DNA of 9,596 nucleotides, from NCBI GenBank assembly GCA_034430595.1, contig DAOUEL010000015.1, positions 1-9,596 on the forward strand. Direction: 5' to 3'. The notes below the pieces were generated by a model. The model was not told where the DNA came from. It did no database searches and saw only the letters and a list, made by a program, of their open reading frames with translations. Shown here piece by piece: positions 7,636 through 9,596 of the stretch. Source of the stretch: E44-bin32 sp034430595. GTDB lineage: Bacteria; Chloroflexota; Anaerolineae; Anaerolineales; E44-bin32. The position numbers and the translations under genes were made by a program. Each line of letters begins with the position of its first letter. Positions within the stretch are counted from its first letter, which is position 1.

Positions 7636-7659
7636 GGCGGTGAGCTATTTCCACGCGTG

Positions 7660-7776
7660 TGTCATTGCGAGACGTCCTAGGCACCGGGGGGTATTTTCAA
7701 CGGAACATGTCGATTCGTGAGCCGAGCTGTTGGGTGGAATGTCCCGGGTATCCCTCGGCGCTGCCTCGGGATGACA
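7660..7776. repeat. Composite repeat unit 1 (A-type arm plus B-type arm)
   Basis: A 117-bp unit bounded by TGTCATTGCGAG on the left and CCTCGGGATGACA on the right, so its outer ends TGTCAT/ATGACA are inverted. The left (A) arm is degenerate. The right (B) arm at 7740-7776 matches 8801-8837 in about 34 of 37 positions. The interior, including GTCGATTCGTGA, is alignable with unit 2 along its whole length. No coding capacity is evident. It lies directly after the fusion-gene terminator. Confidence 0.8.
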
Positions 7777-7806
7777 GGAGGTGGGACGCGACGTTCGCCC
7801 GCGTGT

Positions 7807-7914
7807 GTCATTGCGAGGCGCCGCCAGGCGCCGTGGCAATCTATTCTCCACCAGGATTCTGCGACTGGGCATAGTTTTCAAGGCGAACCGATTGCACCGC
7901 TTCGCTCGCAATGA
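7807..7914. repeat. MITE-like repeat with A-type arms in inverted orientation
   Basis: The 108-bp unit has perfect 10-bp terminal inverted repeats, TCATTGCGAG (7808-7817) and CTCGCAATGA (7905-7914). Each arm is itself imperfectly palindromic, running from TTGCGAG to GCAATC. The interior (about 7842-7888) shares nothing obvious with units 1 and 2. The left end, CGCGTGTGTCATTGCGAG (7800-7817), is an exact 18-bp copy of 7654-7671 at the start of unit 1. There is no clear target duplication and no transposase nearby. It lies 50 bp beyond the 3' end of the minus-strand gene at 7965-8612. Confidence 0.75.
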
Positions 7915-7964
7915 AATGGAGGGGTAAGGCTCGGGAACGCGGTGATGGATGGTCGTGCGAGAGT

Positions 7965-8612
7965 TCAATCCGTCTCGGGGACCGGTTGAATTGCTGGCTT
8001 GGCCCTGCGGCTCAGCAGGATGCGCAGCGCCATCAAGATGCCGAGCGGGATGACGCCCAGGACGGCGAGCGCCAGAGCGGACAACTCAGAGAGCAGGCTG
8101 CCCTGGCGTGCCGGCCGGCCGCGCAAGCGGCTGACCACGGCATCGAAGGTGTTACCGAGCAGATTGCCGAGCGTGATCATATGGATCGCAGCCTGGATCC
8201 GGGCGGCGCCACTCTGACCGTATTCATTCGCCAGCCGTTCCTGCGCTTCCGCATCGGGAGCACCGCGGGTTGCAGCGTAATGCTGGGCATAGGTAAGTGC
8301 GACTGCCTGTCCGGGCGGGGAGTCTACGAGACTGCCACCAAGCAGTGCCGCGATTTCGTCGCGCGGAATACCGGTGCCGAGCGCGGCCCGCGTGTGGCCG
8401 TAGAGGCAGTAGCGGCAGGCGTTGACCTGGGAGACGGCGAGCATCACGCGCTCGATGAACGCATGATCGATTGGGGTTTCATCGCCTCGCCCACGCAGGT
8501 CCGGGCTGGATCGCACAATATCCGCCATCAGGCGGATTAGCTCAAGCGGCCCGCACGTGCGGCGTTCGAAATAGGGTGAGGAGGACGAACCGGCAGCCGG
8601 TGAAAGGTCCAT
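7965..8612 (-). CDS. Carboxymuconolactone decarboxylase/AhpD-like protein with C-terminal membrane anchor
   Basis: A 215-residue protein. Residues ~20-165 resemble the all-helical carboxymuconolactone decarboxylase/AhpD fold, with the thiol motif ACRYCLYGH: Cys66, Cys69 and His73 in the CxxCxxxH spacing of the peroxidase-reducing branch. Later helices include AVALTYAQHYA and ITLGNLLGNTFDAV. A hydrophobic segment (about residues 176-198, ALALAVLGVIPLGILMAL) followed by an Arg/Lys-rich end suggests one membrane helix near the C-terminus, which the family does not normally have. Such proteins use a redox-active Cys pair in thiol-disulfide chemistry, for example in defence against peroxides; the partner here is unknown. 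No ribosome site precedes the ATG, so the start may be Met29 or the message may have a very short leader. A palindrome 62 bp upstream may be its operator. Confidence 0.85.
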   Translation of the reverse strand: MDLSPAAGSSSSPYFERRTCGPLELIRLMADIVRSSPDLRGRGDETPIDHAFIERVMLAVSQVNACRYCLYGHTRAALGTGIPRDEIAALLGGSLVDSPPGQAVALTYAQHYAATRGAPDAEAQERLANEYGQSGAARIQAAIHMITLGNLLGNTFDAVVSRLRGRPARQGSLLSELSALALAVLGVIPLGILMALRILLSRRAKPAIQPVPETD

Positions 8613-8673
8613 TTTATGTTGCTGTAGCTTCGCGGATGTGTCAGAGGGTACCGCAGTGATGGCGCCGCGTCAG

Positions 8674-8687
8674 GTGACAGATGTCAC
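8674..8687. promoter_or_regulatory. Candidate operator, GTGACA-GA-TGTCAC
   Basis: A perfect 6-2-6 palindrome 62-75 bp upstream of the start of the minus-strand AhpD-like gene. It is flanked by a direct repeat, GCGTCAG at 8667-8673 and 8694-8700 (27 bp apart), and a further TTGTCAGG follows at 8703-8710. The symmetry and position suit a dimeric repressor or response regulator. No convincing -10 box was seen nearby, and the regulator is not in the window. Confidence 0.45.
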
Positions 8688-8714
8688 GACCCTGCGTCAG
8701 TGTTGTCAGGCCGA

Positions 8715-8837
8715 TATCGTTGCGAGGCGCCGCAGGTGCCGTGGCAATCTATCAGCTTGAACGGCACGCGTCGATTTGTGAATTGAGTTGTGGAGGGAGA
8801 TGTTCCGGGTATCCCTCGGCTGTGCCTCGGGATGACA
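8715..8837. repeat. Composite repeat unit 2 (A-type arm plus B-type arm)
   Basis: A 123-bp relative of the unit at 7660-7776. The A arm is better preserved here, TTGCGAGGCGCCGCAGGTG running on to GGCAATCT, while its outer end has drifted (TATCGT instead of TGTCAT). The linker with GTCGATTTGTGA and the B arm (8801-8837, ending CCTCGGGATGACA) align with unit 1 throughout. The same order and orientation of arms in both places shows that the whole A-linker-B module was copied. Confidence 0.8.
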
Positions 8838-8961
8838 CACCCAACGTGCCTCCCCGAGCCTGCGAGGGGTCCCTGAGATATCTCAATGGGAGGTACGGCT
8901 CATGCTGGAAAGATCCGCAGCATCATACAAGATGCCGATGATCCGTCAGAGTGATGCATAG

Positions 8962-8990
8962 TGGGGATCCCTCGGCTGAGCCTCGGGATG
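8962..8990. repeat. Single B-type repeat
   Basis: GGGGATCCCTCGGCTGAGCC followed by TCGGGATG matches the B arms at 7740-7776 and 8801-8837, but its end reads GGATGGAA instead of GGATGACA, and no A arm accompanies it. ATCCC and GGGAT can pair across it. It looks like a decayed solo copy next to the pilin gene's 3' hairpin. Confidence 0.7.
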
Positions 8991-8995
8991 GAATC

Positions 8996-9025
8996 CCAGA
9001 GCCCTATCCGAAGATAGGGCCCTGG
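8996..9025 (-). terminator. Hairpin with C(UUCG)G loop downstream of the pilin gene
   Basis: Read on the minus strand, a 13-bp stem with one mismatch (9000/9021) closes on a UUCG tetraloop with a C-G closing pair, an exceptionally stable arrangement. It begins 37 nt after the pilin stop codon. There is no T-tract after it, so it may be a U-poor terminator or a 3'-end stabiliser that accepts readthrough processing. Confidence 0.5.
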
Positions 9026-9062
9026 ACCTTGGAGGGAGAGTAGTAATCTAGTCCGGTTACGA

Positions 9063-9209
9063 TTAGATGTTGGTCACGATGTTGCTGAAGACGTTGCCGA
9101 TGGCTGGTCCAAGCAGCGCCAGGATTACGATGACAACGACTGCGACCAAAACGAGGATCAGTGCGTACTCTACCAGACCTTGTCCCTTTTCCTTCGGTGC
9201 GAATAACAT
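9063..9209 (-). CDS. Flp-family type IVb prepilin
   Basis: A 48-residue protein, MLFAPKEKGQGLVEYALILV followed by a long hydrophobic helix and the tail PAIGNVFSNIVTNI. A short basic leader ends at Gly9. Cleavage after it would give mature Gln10 as +1, Glu14 at +5 and Tyr15 at +6, the Glu-Tyr signature of Flp pilins processed by a TadV-type prepilin peptidase. The helix (about residues 16-34) anchors the subunit in the membrane and forms the filament core after assembly by a Tad secretion machine. The start has a good ribosome site, AAAGGAG at 9225-9219, 9 nt upstream. It is too short for most automatic ORF cut-offs. No tad genes are in the window, so this is an isolated pilin gene here or the edge of a locus. 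Confidence 0.92.
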   Translation of the reverse strand: MLFAPKEKGQGLVEYALILVLVAVVVIVILALLGPAIGNVFSNIVTNI

Positions 9210-9596
9210 GTGCGTATTCTCCTTTCTTTGAGTATTCCCGGATGCGCTCCGGGTCAGCGAGCGGTTGTTAATACCTATCCACCTAAACTACAATCAGCAT
9301 AGCACAGGCCTTCCGCTTCCGACCTTACAGGGAGCTTGCAGGTTGAAAGCTCTCTGATTGCCGGTCTCACCAGGTCTCGCTGCGGGCATGCCTCTCCACG
9401 CTGTATGGGAGAGCTGGATGCGTGGGTTTGGCGTAGGGGCTCCGGCCAACGGAGGGCGCTCACCCTGACGCGAGACTTCTGGTATCGCGTTTAACGTGGC
9501 CGGAAGCCGGCTGTTACGCCGGAGACCCCTAACTATGGTACTAGCTTAAATCTTTGGATTTACCCTCAAAGTGCAGCCCGGGCCGCACCGAGCACG
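9210..9596. other. Upstream region of the pilin gene, structure-rich, no convincing gene
   Basis: No coding region is credible on either strand. Nearest the pilin is a perfect hairpin CCCGGA-TGCGC-TCCGGG (9237-9253), 28 nt from the start codon, in its likely 5' untranslated region. A TGnTATGCT extended -10 sequence on the minus strand (9304-9296) is a weak promoter candidate. Further out lie interleaved arms CTCTCC/GGAGAG and ACGC/GCGT (about 9391-9424), a large bulged helix (9434-9531, listed separately) and a 6-bp hairpin TAAATC-TTTG-GATTTA (9547-9562). It does not match any riboswitch class I know. Confidence 0.45.
9434..9531. ncRNA. Candidate structured RNA element (strand uncertain)
   Basis: TAGGGGCTCCGG (9434-9445) pairs with CCGGAG-a-CCCCTA (9519-9531) to give a 12-bp helix with one bulged base. 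It encloses about 73 nt that can form further short stems: GGG-cgctca-CCC, CGCGA/TCGCG (9470-9490) and CCGG-aag-CCGG. A competing local hairpin, CTCCG-gccaa-CGGAG (9440-9454), uses the same left arm, which would allow two alternative folds. The element is about 220 bp upstream of the pilin. The pairing is seen directly; that it is transcribed and functional is inference. Confidence 0.3.

Larger units (their letters stand above)
8613..9062. other. Repeat-rich intergenic region
   Basis: No gene is supported. From left to right it holds the candidate operator (8674-8687), composite repeat unit 2 (8715-8837), a degenerate reverse B-like hairpin with CCCC/GGGG arms (8852-8869), a perfect 12-bp palindrome TGAGATATCTCA (8874-8885), a single B repeat (8962-8990) and a UUCG hairpin (8996-9025) beyond the 3' end of the pilin gene. 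Open frames here translate the repeats and are not genes. Confidence 0.6.

Noticed and set aside
7659..7914. Short plus-strand open frames with a CHCEAPPGAVAIY-like translation
   Set aside because: This peptide is the translation of the TCATTGCGAG...GCAATCT repeat, a familiar false gene in repeat-rich genomes. There is no ribosome site.
8681..8941. Plus-strand open frame of 86 codons
   Set aside because: It reads straight through composite repeat unit 2 and the operator region and has the same repeat-derived peptide; no family or start signal.
7654..8990. CRISPR array
   Set aside because: The repeats are palindromic, irregularly spaced, of mixed orientation and variable sequence; no equal-length spacers and no cas genes.
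9400..9440. Resemblance to the end of a TPP riboswitch (GCTGGATGCG then GGCGTAGGG)
   Set aside because: The other conserved half (CTGAGA and the ACCC/ACCTGA core) is missing, and the gene downstream on that strand is not visible.
9275..9463. Minus-strand open frame of 62 codons upstream of the pilin
   Set aside because: No ribosome site, no recognisable motif, and it overlaps the structured region.
9210..9596. Cyclic di-GMP-I (GEMM) riboswitch for the pilin gene
   Set aside because: Neither strand contains the GGACGCAAAGCC core and the GGCCTAA segment in the proper order.

Overview
This is a moderately GC-rich bacterial fragment that most resembles the Chloroflexota, probably Anaerolineae. 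The evidence is indirect. There is a 48-residue Flp/type IVb prepilin of the style common in that group, two lipoproteins with a short n-region and a Thr/Pro-rich tail, a serine hydroxymethyltransferase (SHMT)–aminomethyltransferase fusion, and intergenic regions full of short palindromic repeats of the TGTCATTGCGAG and TGTCATCCCGAG type. No rRNA, tRNA, CRISPR array or transposase gene is visible.

Layout. Positions 1-518 (minus) hold the 5' part of a secreted lipoprotein, probably a parallel beta-helix protein, running off the left edge. A divergent spacer of about 620 bp leads to a lipoprotein M1-family metallopeptidase (1138-2712, plus). A repeat-bearing spacer separates it from a DinB-like/TPR/DinB-like protein (3111-4310, plus). 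Next is the largest gene, a 1040-residue fusion of SHMT (GlyA) and glycine-cleavage T-protein (GcvT) at 4459-7581. It has its own sigma70-like promoter with a dyad in the spacer, a strong leader hairpin and a textbook intrinsic terminator. Beyond it, a minus-strand membrane-anchored carboxymuconolactone decarboxylase/AhpD-like protein (7965-8612) lies between two repeat-rich spacers. A minus-strand Flp pilin (9063-9209) with a long, structure-rich upstream region closes the window.

Function. The fusion puts two C1-metabolism steps on one chain: serine/glycine interconversion and methylene transfer from the H-protein-bound aminomethyl group to tetrahydrofolate. Both use glycine-derived carbon and the tetrahydrofolate/5,10-methylene-tetrahydrofolate pair. 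Other genes are single units with no obvious shared pathway; several act at the cell surface (beta-helix lipoprotein, M1 lipoprotein, pilin).

Most interesting points: the fusion enzyme, whose SHMT part carries a roughly 26-residue insertion at the active site and whose central region looks like a degenerate extra GcvT-like domain; the modular repeats, which pair two related palindromes in several orientations; and the structured region upstream of the pilin. I found no convincing defence or mobile system. All homology statements come from motif recognition by eye, not database searches.
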